Assembly (NCBI GenBank): GCA_964020085.1
Contig: OZ026606.1
Location: 3,676,423 to 3,740,422 of the forward strand
Length of the DNA: 64,000 nucleotides
Direction: 5' to 3'
Source of the DNA: Micromussa lordhowensis
Taxonomy: Eukaryota; Cnidaria; Anthozoa; Scleractinia; Lobophylliidae
The notes under the pieces were generated by a model. The model saw only the letters and a program-made list of their open reading frames with translations. It made no database searches and was not told where the DNA came from. Positions 1-10,294 of this stretch are shown piece by piece; positions within the stretch are counted from its first letter, which is position 1, and each line of letters begins with the position of its first letter. The position numbers were made by a program, and so were the translations under genes.

Positions 1-492
1 TGGCTACACTACCACGAGACATTCAATGAGAATGGTTTACTGAGGATGCGTCAGGCAGTCATGTGATATTGATGTATTCCGTATTACAATATAATCTGTA
101 TTCTTGCAAATTACAACTATTGGTTCTAACAATTAGAACCTGTACTACGCCAAAAATATGTGGAAAGGTATTCCTCATCTAATGCAGCAGCACGAGACCC
201 CGAGGAAAGGGTACAAAAGCTGTAACGTAGAACATTTGCAATTATACATAACAAGGGGACGAACGCGAAGACTGCTTACCTAGAATGACCTAACTCTCCC
301 GCCAATTGACTAAATACTCTCTACACCTCCCATGATACCCCGCGAGCCTCTCCATTGTGCCGTCAGAAAAATTCGTCCCTCGATCGACAGAAATTACACT
401 TGATGTCAATAAATAACTGTGATATCAAATCATGTTTACTAGGTGTCTCGGCAATCTTTGAACACTGCTTTTAATTCTACGTCTTTTTTCAG
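1..492. other. no gene seen; probably intron upstream of the receptor exon
   Basis: No open frame with splice signals or recognisable protein is visible here. The stretch ends in a pyrimidine tract and AG just before the fibronectin III exon at 493, so it is probably the 3' part of an intron whose upstream exons lie outside the window. Confidence 0.5.
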
Positions 493-3400
493 TTCCAGAT
501 CACCCTCCAAATGACATAACGTTGTTTAGCCAAGGAACAGATACGGTTCAAGTTGACTGGAGCCCAGTCCCACCAGAATATACTAATGGAGAGTTGCTTG
601 GGTACAAAGTACTTTACAGTGACGTGAAAGCTACATCACGTGTCAATAGTAGCTTAGTTTCACCAAAAGAAACCCATTCAAAGATCAAAGGATTGGAAAC
701 AAACACCAATTATAGTTTTCAGGTTCTTGCATTTACAGCCAAGGGCGATGGGGCTAAGAGTAGGGCATACTTTGCAAGAACTTCCTCAGGTATTTTAAAA
801 TGGGCATTTTTAGTCTATCAGTGTTGTTATGTACAAATATTTGTTGCCGACTTAACATCATTACTGCAGCAGTAATAGTCAAGTGTTCTTACTATGAGGC
901 TTGTTAAACTCAGCTACACTCTTTTCAAGCTTCTATATAGTTCTGACCAAACACACGGAAAATATAGCAAAAAATATTTCAGAAAACAAAAAGAAATAGG
1001 CTTTGGTAAATTCTCAGCTCCGACTATTGCATTTCTAGCTTTTTGATTGGCTAAAAAAACTCCGACTATGAGCCAATAGTCGGAGTTTTACGTCATATGG
1101 AAAACAGTGCGCCAAGTTTAAAAATTTTCCGCACGAAGTTTTCAACTTCAGCCCTCTATAATGGCCGAAATAAAAATCGGCGGCAAAACCCGGCTTGAGA
1201 ATTTACTAAAACAATTATTCCATTCGACCTTGTTGGATATGAAGTGATTATAACCAACTCGCGCTACGCGCTCGTTGGTTATTTTATCACTTCATATCCA
1301 ACTCGGGCTCATGGAATAATTATTATATATTCGTATTCTCGGTATTGGACTGGAACTAACTTGCAGTGGAGGCTCATGCAGGGGAACTCCCCGCAAATAG
1401 CCTCACTTGCAAGCTAGTTCCAGTCCTATACCAAGAAGCCGGGTCTCAGTTAAACAAGATTGTTAACTGACAGCTGATAGGCGGATCTGCGAAATTTACA
1501 GTCCCTCAGCGTTAGTTGTTTAGACGATTTCCCATCTCTGAGTTGAAGTCTGAACCCGTTTCTCGGCAACACTAAATTTTGCAGATCTCGCATCTCAGCT
1601 GTCAGTTAACAAGCGCATCATTTCTCAACGGTCAGTTATATTTTGACCAATTCTCAGCCAGACTCCATGTCCTCCCTTCGCGAGCAATTATTCTTGGGCT
1701 GTTCTCTAAATTACGCTCAAATTAGTTTGATTTACAGTCATGTTCCTATCTGCTGTAATTTATATTGTGAAATTAGCTCGTCAACAGATAAAGAAAAGTT
1801 CCTGAAAGAGGATTTACCGCCTTCTAATTTTGTTTCATTGTCTTTCAGACAAACCCAATGGGAAGAACGTGGTCCATACGGGCCCAGCAAATAGTGCAAA
1901 AGGTAGCAAGTACAAACAGATTCATTTTTTCCTTACAAATGGAACCTGGCCATGCATTTTGCGGACAGCCACGTAGATTGTATATTACCGGCAAAAATTG
2001 TTTTGATTTTTTTATAAATTTCATGGATAGATACACCTGTCTTATTGGGTGGCAAAAGAGAGCCAAACGTACGAGTTAATTAAGCAGTAACGTTTTCAGT
2101 TTTCCACAATCAAGTTGTGTTTGATCTGGATCAAATACTGACAGCGCGCGCTAGCCTCGTTTAAGGGGTACAGTATGTGGCCCCTGGTCCGCGACAAAAA
2201 GTTGCAATCTCGAATATCTTACCTGCATCAAGGCGTAAGGAGCTGAAATTTTCCTTGAAGATAGCTTTTTTGTTTGTTGCAATAATCCTAAAGTTGCAAG
2301 TTCCAAACGGTGATATTTTCCTTGTAATTCGAGAAAAAAGGGACTGTGCTCCCAGGCCCTTGGTCCGCGAATGTGGTCCTTGGTCCGCGTGTCATGTAAA
2401 CAGCACGAAAAGTAGGCGTAAATCCTCACGAGAATGAGAATTTTAACAAATTTTATTTATTTTTTTATTTTCCTTGATATATCTAAGCAACAGTCTCGAT
2501 AGGAGTCATTGCGAGTGTAAAATAAATCTGTTTTCTTTTTGGAAAACGATCTCCAACGCAAACGATTTTCAACGCAAACGATTGTCAACGCAGTCAAAAA
2601 TATTATAATTGTAAAACTAAACTTTCATTATAAATGAGAAGTTAAACCAGCCCGAAAACATTTATCAAGAAGATGTTAACATTATTTAACAAAAACAAAG
2701 GCCACTACCATTTATTTAAGGTTTTCTAATCTGCTTTGAGAAATGTAAGTTCTCTGGGTCATAGGTCGCGGACCAAGGGCCTCTACCCAAAAAGTGCTGA
2801 TGTTTTTCAAGGGTTGATAAAACAAGAATTTTAAACTCTGCCGCAACTTCTCTCCCACCAGAAGACATAAGTGTCTCTGTTAACTTGTATTGCAAAAAAA
2901 CAGGTGCTCCCGTTCAGTTTTATCCGTTTACAAGCTAAGTAAACTTTACAATGTACTTTACGGAGCCGCAAAATAAGACAATTCAAGAAAGACAATTAGA
3001 CCTACCTGTCAACAAACTCGAATTTCTCGCCTTCAATATCAGCGGGAGGGCCGGAACTTCGTCATACGAAAGAATACTAATCAATATTTAATCGTACACC
3101 TTCGTTTTTGGTCGTACTTTATTTAGCGAGAAGTATGACATAATTTTCGGAAAACTCGCGGACCAAGGACCTCGCGGACCAGGGGCCACATACTGTACTG
3201 TCACCATTTTTGGCATGATTTTGGAAATCTCAAAATATATGTCGATCATTGCAAGCTGAACAATGATGGTTTTATTTTGAAGAGCAGTACTCGACAAATG
3301 ATTAAAACCCATTAGGAAGTGAGGATGGCTAACGATGGCGAGGATGGAAACGGATTACGATATGGATTTTTGAAAAAGCGTTAGGATGTCAGTTTTTCAA

Positions 3401-5189
3401 AGATTCAAGTTTGGCTCGAAAATCTCTTGCAAAAATCGGTTGCTGCAGTGTGGACTTTCTTCAAGAAATTGCTTTTAATCATTTAGTTTTAGCTAATTAA
3501 GTTCTTATTACATAAATTTAGGGACCATTTCGAGAATTTATAACAGTTTCAAGCAAATATGTCGTGACAGTGAGGTCGAATTTAATGCGGATTTTGGCCG
3601 AGCATCTGCTGATTCACAGTTACACCAATGCGGCCGGATTTTGTGATCCGTTCAAGGCGGGATTAACAAGGGTCCACTGTACGGCAGACAGACATTTCCC
3701 AGCGATAGACTTTTGCCAAGTGATAGATTTTTGTCAAAAGGTATGGATGTTTTAGAAGCACTGACACTGTTTTCCTATCTTACAATTTTGTAGTGAGCAT
3801 AATTGTGGCTGCTGTGTTTTCCAGCATCATTGTATTTGGAGTAGTTTTCTTGGTGGTGTACTTTGTCCGAAAGAAGAGGACTGCCGAATCGAATTCAGAC
3901 AATGGAAATGGTATTTACCCTGATAAATATTATTTTCGTGTACACGTAGTTCTGAAGGTAGCTAATGGTTCTAAGAGCTACATCGGGTACATCTATTATC
4001 CAAATCTATATTTATTCCAAATAATTAAACCTTCCTCCTTCCATCTTGAGCTTACCCTTCCCTCCTCACGCCGCTCAAAATTACGTTGACAAGCACTATC
4101 TCTTCGCACGATGCAGAAAACTTTAATTGAACAGTTATTGCCAAAAACGGTGCCTTAGTAGAATTTGCCATCCTTCAGAACTGAAGACACTGAAATCATT
4201 TTATGTTTAATTCTAAACACGACAAGGAATCCTCTGCATCTGCAGGGACTTCCGCTGCTTCCTCGTCACTGACCTTTTATATCAACAATGTGAATAATAC
4301 ACACTATATTTCGCAAAAAAACTGAACCATGTTACTTCTCTGAACACTTGATCAGGATTCCTTGGGTTATCAGTTTGGGATAAAAAGTGGGCTCCGTATC
4401 AAGAAAAAAACGACCAGAGGGTAGGATTTCTAAGAGAAAGGAAACGAAACGGTATCGCAAAATAATGTGATCCAATGGTTCACGTGCCTTGAAAATTAAT
4501 GATATTTATAGATAATTTCTGTTATTATTCTTTCTTCAGGTACAAGTTGTTCAGTAACACCTTATGCCGTTTCCCCTACTAACTGGATCAACGACATCAT
4601 CAGTACCTACAGACACAGATATGAGACACTAGATGATGAAAATGTTCCCACTACAAGCCGTCAGCCGCGTTACATCAACATCGGTGCTGATGGCTTACCG
4701 GATCTTCCACCGCACTTAAGGGATATGGTTTATGAGTTTGAACAGTTGTATGAAAACACGCGCTACAAGAGACTGCAGTCACACGCGAGACGACGGTCAC
4801 TAGGAGGAGCAGTGGATTGGCATGGGGACCCCGTGTACGACAGTCTACAGCGAGTAATTTCTTCAACTGCTCCCTGTCCTAGCAATAGATGCAGCAAAGG
4901 TCTGTATGCGACGACCACCACCAACCAGGAACACAGCACCAGACAACACCATTCTGTTGACCTGGGTGTACTTCGTGGGTTTATCGGGGCTCTTCAGAGC
5001 AATACATGCACAGTGGAGATGGCAGAGATGGTACCGGTGGAGCAACGGCGTCGGCGCCGTTTCTCTGTCGACATGGGTCAGGTGAGAGAGTTTATTGCTC
5101 TCAGAGAAATAACGATCTCCACCGAAGAAAGCAACACGGTTGACAACCTGAAAGCACAGGAAGCCAGCCACATTGACGTCACTTGTTGA
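493..5189 (+). CDS. single-pass receptor with fibronectin III domain, C-terminal part (5' end outside window)
   Basis: Three exons join in frame: 493-789, 3794-3910 and 4540-5189, all at phase 1, with stop TGA at 5187-5189. Exon one codes for a nearly complete fibronectin type III domain: a V-P-D-H-P-P start, VDWSPV, a GYKVLYSD core and an L-E-T-N-T-N-Y-S-F-Q-V-L-A strand. One domain per phase 1-1 exon is typical of this fold. Exon two is a hydrophobic membrane segment (SIIVAAVFSSIIVFGVVFLV) followed by the stop-transfer residues RKKR. Exon three is a cytoplasmic tail of about 215 residues with two basic kinase-like sites (RRRS near 4790, RRRRRFS near 5045) and a repeated SVD(L/M)G..R.FI motif. 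The signal peptide and other ectodomain parts are missing from the window. I recognise the architecture (adhesion or guidance-type receptor) but not the family; the tail matches nothing I know. Confidence 0.75.
1160..1615. repeat. cluster of nested inverted repeats (MITE-like), in the receptor intron
   Basis: At least three nested palindromes can be read. The inner one (about 1213-1322) pairs TTGGATATGAAGTGAT and AACCAAC on the left with GTTGGTT and ATCACTTCATATCCAA on the right. Around it, ACTGGAACTAACTTGC pairs with GCAAGCTAGTTCCAGT, and CCCGGCTTGAG pairs with AAGCCGGGT. A third pair, GTTAACTGACAGCTGA (about 1461) and CAGCTGTCAGTTAAC (about 1597), overlaps its right side. This looks like insertions of foldback elements into one another. 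No coding capacity. A smaller pair, CTCCGACTATTG and CAATAGTCGGAG, sits just upstream at about 1018-1089. Confidence 0.7.
2168..3198. mobile_element. non-autonomous DNA transposon, about 1.03 kb, terminal inverted repeats of about 26 bp
   Basis: The left end at 2168-2194 (starting GTACAGTATGTGGCCCC, ending CTGGTCCGCG) is repeated in inverted form at 3172-3198 without a mismatch that I can see. The core motif TTGGTCCGCG or its complement recurs inside at about 2360, 2380, 2765 and 3160, as subterminal transposase sites often do. There is no transposase ORF. I could not find a convincing target duplication, so the superfamily is open. Confidence 0.75.
2548..2595. repeat. tandem repeat, three units of 16 bp
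   Basis: Three consecutive units of the form GATnnnCAACGCAAAC, the last one slightly diverged (GCAGTC end), lie inside the 2168-3198 element. Confidence 0.7.
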
Positions 5190-5535
5190 CTGTCTGCTTG
5201 ATGGACACAAAAACTCTTCTTGCTGCTAAGAGTAACGGATCCAATATCAGAACATTAGTTGACTTTGCACAGCCTTAATAAGCCTGTACTATACGTCGAT
5301 GCCATTATTGTGGTTATTGATTTTTTTTATGGCAAACTTGTTGATTATCATTAGTGATTAAGTCAAAAGGTCCTATAAACTCTCCTTTCGTGTACTTCGC
5401 TATATGACTTGTCAGTAGATTGGAACAAAAAAAAACAGGTGAATCAAAAACTATTTTTTACACTACTTACAAAACAATTCGACAGCGCATTTCATGACTC
5501 TTGCATAATATATAAATTTAGCCTAAGAGCTCCTA

Positions 5536-5763
5536 GGCCGGGTTGTTCTAAGGCTGATAAGCTGACCCAAGCAGGAATTTTTTTTGAGTTTTGTGACTTT
5601 GCGGTGAGGTTTTCTATGTCTACTGTTTTGCCTTTGAGTTTTAATAATCTCAAACTAAACAAAACAAAAGCAGTGAAAAACAATAGTATGAAAGAAAAAT
5701 GTATACTTTAATTAACTTTTAATCCTGGGTTGGCATTAACTGGCTTCTGAACAACCCAGCCCT
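5536..5763. mobile_element. MITE family A, copy 1
   Basis: Ends are inverted repeats built on GGGTTGTTC..AAGCC/GGCT and a following CCCAGG-like block. The left reads GGGTTGTTCTAAGGCTGATA and the right, on the other strand, GGGTTGTTCAGAAGCCAGTT. The interior is A/T-rich. A second copy in the opposite orientation lies at 36768-36978, and interiors match when one is reverse-complemented (both carry GGTGAGG or GGCGAGG followed by TTTTCT). Confidence 0.7.
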
Positions 5764-5892
5764 GAATACAAGTTAACCTGACATGAGCCCACGATTAAAC
5801 CGAAAAACCAGCACTTCATCAGCAGACAACTTGTTCTCGATAAGCTCTAAGCTTGAGCCCACGATATGGTCATGTGATACTGGTCAGTGGAT

Positions 5893-5927
<35 letters not shown>

Positions 5928-7325
5928 GGATGCCCAATATCAAAGGACATTATATAAACCATGGCTGCATGTCTCTGTTAACCTATTAGCTGGAGTATGC
6001 TGTAGCTGCTATCATGCGTATGGGCCCATGAGCTATACCACTAGCCAGAATAACCATGAGAAACTCTATTCATGGGTTTCCTTTACTTCCCTTTGCGAGT
6101 ACAGAGCTCGGGCCACCGGACCGGAGCTCCACTATTATCTCACATGTATACTGACCTATTGAACACCCGTTCTAAAAAGTTCCTATTTTGTACATAAGAA
6201 AAATTAACGCTTAATCAACGTTTCGATGTAGCAAACATCATTCTCAAGATTGAGGTCGTTTATATGCTAATGTCAAAGTTGTTATGAGACAGTTGAAGAT
6301 TTTGAATATCTAATATGTGCATTCTGTAGTGCTCGACATGTTATGTAAATATTTTGTATATACAAAATTATTGTTAAATTGCATGATTTTGCCATCTGAG
6401 TATAAAAATGTGTGATGTTATTGTTTACCTCACTTGTAACTAATAACTCATTTACAAGTTGACTCTTGCCTTACATGGGTGATGCGATAATTTATAGAGA
6501 GCAGAAACAACTCAAAGCTCCAACCAGCAAATATACAATATATTTCACACATTTTTATTGTATAAATAGCGTAAGAATACAGGTAAAAATAATATATAAC
6601 ATATGATGTATATAAAATGTAAGCTACAAATTCATGAAGCAGTGCTTTCAATAGGACCCGGTCCCCGCGGGAGCTTTGGTGGGTATTCCATTGAAAGTCG
6701 GCAGGTATATTTTAACTTTTAAATATTCTCCAGAGGGAAATTCTCCTGTGTTTCTCATATTACTCCAGTGGGTGCTGTTCCGAGGTAGCCACCTACTTCA
6801 AATCTTATTGAAAGCACTGATGAAGTGGTTATTACATGTATTATCCTCTTCTGGGAATATTTTGTTATTATTCAATTAGAGTGTTCAATAAACATTATTA
6901 TACATGTACGATGCAATTTCTATCAACAGAAAAAGGAGTATAAAGTCTCTGACAAAATGGAATGCCACTTGTCATACTACTTGTAAAGTTTAGATACTCT
7001 CCAGAGGAGCATTGTTTCCAACCCATGATTACACATATTTTTATACATTGAATTCACTATCTCTTTTCTGATTGCCCGAAAGAGTTCAGCTAATTTTCGA
7101 AATCTGCACCTGTGACATCATCTAGCTGCAGATTATACAATAATCATGTCAAGGACATGCAAGGTCGCGGGTTATCATGTCATGTAATGACCATGGTGCA
7201 TGATTTCTAAGGGTAATTGTGGCAAGTTTGTGCGCTTTAAGTTGCTTGCTGTCAGTTCAGCTTTAAGTTGCTTGCCGACTTCATTTTTTGTTGTTCAATG
7301 TATAATAAAACAATTATTCACTTTT

Positions 7326-7424
7326 TGATATCCAGAATAATCAAGGTCTCAGTAAGGGTCATCAGCCTCAGTCTTCGGCTATAGCTGATAATCCGTACCT
7401 CGACCTTGGTTATTCTGGATATCA
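7326..7424. mobile_element. palindromic MITE, 99 bp
   Basis: TGATATCCAGAATAA..CAAGGTC at the left is answered by GACCTTGGTTATTCTGGATATCA at the right, leaving a short asymmetric centre. No coding capacity. Confidence 0.7.
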
Positions 7425-7743
7425 CAAAAACCTCATCCAATAATTTTTTTATTATAAACATACATTATTTGTGAACAATTTAATTTTCCTGAAGCCCAAC
7501 CATGAGGGCAGGGTTTCAAGAACAAATGAGTTAACCCCACCAGGGGGCAATTGTCACCTTGAAAAAAAAAAATGACAAATGCCAGGCACCAGGAGTTGGA
7601 GGCCTGGAAGGAAGGCAGGGGGGATGCCACTTTGGGTCTGACTTATTTTAAATTCTCTTAAAGCATTTCTGTTTTTCTTTTTCAAATTGTAAGGAGAAAT
7701 TACATGTATATGTACTGATATCAGTCTTACCTCTTCTTGGTTT

Positions 7744-9713
7744 CTAGTCACATTGGTCTAACATTGCTCGGTCTATAAAACATCCATTTTTAACCAGTTG
7801 GTCATAATGACTTCTACAATTCTGTGAAAGATACTCCTCCAATTTGCCAGGAACAGCAATTCTGCACTTTATGCCTGGAAGGAAATCAAACTATAAACTA
7901 TTAGAATCATTCCTTTTCATCACCTTAATTGAGCCAAGACTAAATAAAGTACAAGGTTGACTTTAGTTTTTATCACCCTCTCAGCTCTCTCAGTGAAGCA
8001 GGGACAGATGGTTGGGACAGGAGAAAGTGAACTTGGAAAAACCCTAACCTTAAACCCAAGTTTTATATTCATCCCATCCCAACCAACTGCCCCAGGGGTC
8101 TCCAAAAGATACGTTTTTTATGGGCCATCTAATTCTAATCAGAATAACATTTAAGAAAATAACATTAGGGTTACCTGATACAGTTAATTTGGTTGCTTTG
8201 TGTTTCTCGGCGTTATTTTGTGTAGGGACTTGAAACAAGTTGGGAGAATTGTGAAGTGCTCATATAAGCTCTACCAACGTTGTTATTCTCATAAACAAAT
8301 ATTTGTGTATCTTCTTGATATATATAGGCATGAGAATAACCTGCGATCAGGCCATTGTTTTTGGAAAAGGAGAAGGGAGAAGGGGGGGGGGAACCTTCCC
8401 CACATCTGAATATAAGGGAGGGAGGGTATGATCGCAGGTTAGCATAAGTATGTCCTCATATCACAAATAAATTCCAGCGATTTTGTAAACTCTTTAACCA
8501 CAATCTCAAGAATGCAATGACACCATTAGTGGTCATAAACTTCTTTTCGTAACATTATCCACTTACCGGTAAGCATTATTTTTTTAATACAGATAATAAG
8601 ACCATTTTATATTTGTCTGCTCAGTGACCTAAGGGAACGCTCAGGGAACATTGCAGACTAAGGAATAGATTTGTCTTCTCCCGCAGTACTTTGCTTATGT
8701 TGGCTAAATAGGTCATTAAACTTGACCACTAATTAAAAGAATGATCAAAGACTGGATGAGGGGCATAGGAATTGCTGTCTAATACCCAGATGCATTTAAC
8801 AAATTGACGTCAGTTTTTCATGCGTCTGTCCTGTTATTGATCATAAATTTTGTCATCACATTGTCAAAGTAGCTGTGGATCCACAAGGCGATAGCCGAGT
8901 GGATCCGCAGACTACTTTGACAATGTGATGACGAAATTCATTGTCAATAACAGGACAGACTCATTAAACTGACATCAATTTATTTTTACGATAACAAATG
9001 GTCAAATTGCCCCCTCTCGCTCGCTGACACGTCACACAAATTTCAAATTCATGTGTCTGTCCGCATATTGACGATAAAAATTAGCCAATGAGCGCGCGAG
9101 AATTTCTGCAGTTATCGTAAAAATAATTATGCACATTCCTATGCATACCGAGAAGTCTTGCAGTTTTCTGAATAGTTTCTTTGGCCAACTCAATGTCCTT
9201 TTCATTCGCCACTACGACCTCCAGTTCTCCGATTTGATAGCCAAAACTTGCTTGATCTAAATCGATCAAAACCCCGTTTGGCATCTCAAAGACAGTCCTA
9301 TGCGTTGTAAAAGATGCAATCTGTTTGCAACATGTGCTTTGTATAACGTCCTCAACAGAACTGCAGTCTCTGATAATACTTGAATAACGAGCTGGCAGTG
9401 TCTTAAGAAGTTCATTTACAATCTCTCCTTCATCTTCAATTTCACAGTTGCTTTCGATTAGGAGGTCATTTTTCAGTTTCTGAATTTTAAGTTCCCATTT
9501 ACTATCACGTTTCCTCAACCAACGACCCGTCAATGTAAGCTCGTGATTTACAGTGTCAAAGTACACGTCCGTGAATGACGTTTTTTGCAACAGTTTTGCT
9601 CCTTTCGTCTCAGCAAGTTTCTCAAAGCCTGGTGGTACACGAAATTTGCTTTCTACTTCAAACTTGTGAGGAGTTTCCCCGCACTGCAAGTGCATATCTG
9701 CCGCCATGTTCAA
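7744..9713 (-). CDS. THTPA: thiamine triphosphatase (CYTH family)
   Basis: Two minus-strand exons join in frame: 9713-9149 and 7874-7744, giving 231 residues, close to the 230 of the human enzyme. The enzyme hydrolyses thiamine triphosphate to the diphosphate in the cytosol. The CYTH signature ExExK appears as EVESK near residue 19, followed by YFDT (about 51), LTLTGRWLRKRD, WELK, LIDLDQASFGYQIGELEV and, in exon two, PGKLEEYLSQNCRSHYDQL, which matches the family's C-terminal helix. The intron begins GTATGC at 9148 and ends in TTCCTTCCAG at 7875. Reading past that donor gives a false 210-residue product that stops at 9081 inside a transposon. Two start codons lie close together (9713 and two codons later); the first is used here. 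The gene is head to head with ELMO. Confidence 0.92.
8800..8983. mobile_element. palindromic MITE in the THTPA intron
   Basis: Long inverted arms: GTCTGTCCTGTTATTGA..AATTTTGTCATCACATTGTCAAAGTAG on the left and CTACTTTGACAATGTGATGA.. with TCAATAACAGGACAGAC on the right, ending in AAATTGA(C/T)GTCAGTTT. The arms are about 75 bp with few mismatches around a short centre that includes GGATCC. Confidence 0.8.
8982..9124. mobile_element. short terminal-inverted-repeat element beside the THTPA splice donor
   Basis: A perfect 14-bp terminal repeat, ATTTTTACGATAAC, at 8982-8995 and its complement at 9111-9124. The right end is 24 bp from the exon 1 donor. It directly abuts the preceding MITE. Confidence 0.65.
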
Positions 9714-10294
9714 TAAGAGAGGCTGACGGGAAGGATTCCATTACATTCCCCCTCCCCTCCCTCCACATAGCAGGAAATAACGCTAAAATGCGTGCAGTTT
9801 ACATAATAATCTCCTATGTACTCATCTTACGACTAAAATATTGCAAAGCATATCCATTGCACCTGGTAGCTGTACTTTAAAAAAGCTACAGTTAAAACAG
9901 TGGTACAGTAGTGAATGTTCCAGAAACATTTCTAGTGAGGGGAGGGGACGGTAAATTTTTGCTTATACATGGGAGTGCGGTTCTTACATGTAGGTAGTCG
10001 GAAGTAACAGAGCGTTTGTTCCACCGAATTATTGATATTTCCTCGTCGTTTTAACACTGTGCCTCTAGCTGTCCTGCTTCGAGAATACCTGCAGACATGC
10101 TCTGTTGGATAAACTTCACTACTGGACGGTAAAACGCCAGAATCTTTGCCCTGGCTTCGAACGAATGCTTCCGAGAGGTTCCATGTTGTTTTTGAAGGGT
10201 AGTGTCTGGAGTGGGTTTTGACTTGAACAACCTCGATCGGTACGCGGAAAAAGAAGGAACAAGGCTTCAAGAAGCATTTTTGCAGTTAAAGACA
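9714..10294. promoter_or_regulatory. shared divergent promoter region of THTPA and ELMO
   Basis: The start codons of THTPA (minus strand, 9713) and ELMO (plus strand, 10295) face away from each other across 581 bp with no other gene between. Both transcription starts must lie here unless noncoding upstream exons exist. C-rich tracts lie near 9740-9760 and G-rich ones near 9935-9950. No clear TATA box was assigned. Confidence 0.5.

Larger units (their letters stand above)
5190..7743. other. intergenic region between two convergent genes
   Basis: This holds the 3' flank of the receptor gene and of the thiamine triphosphatase. No supported gene. Besides the two MITEs listed separately, the stretch at about 6205-6260 (ACGTTTCGATGTAGCAAACA, then ATTCTCAAG) resembles the 3' end of Penelope-like elements. 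TTTATT at about 7447 could be the complement of the thiamine triphosphatase poly(A) signal. Confidence 0.5.

Noticed and set aside
1643..2437. Several ORFs of 70-90 codons on both strands
   Set aside because: They overlap inverted repeats or a transposon, lie within an intron and resemble no protein.
3522..3740. Open frame between AG at 3521 and GT at 3741, a possible extra receptor exon
   Set aside because: Its open frame is not in the phase 1 needed, and the fibronectin and membrane exons already join perfectly without it.
9081..9148. Last 21 codons of the single-exon THTPA reading frame
   Set aside because: They run past a consensus donor into a transposon; the true C-terminus is in the exon at 7874-7744, which matches the family.
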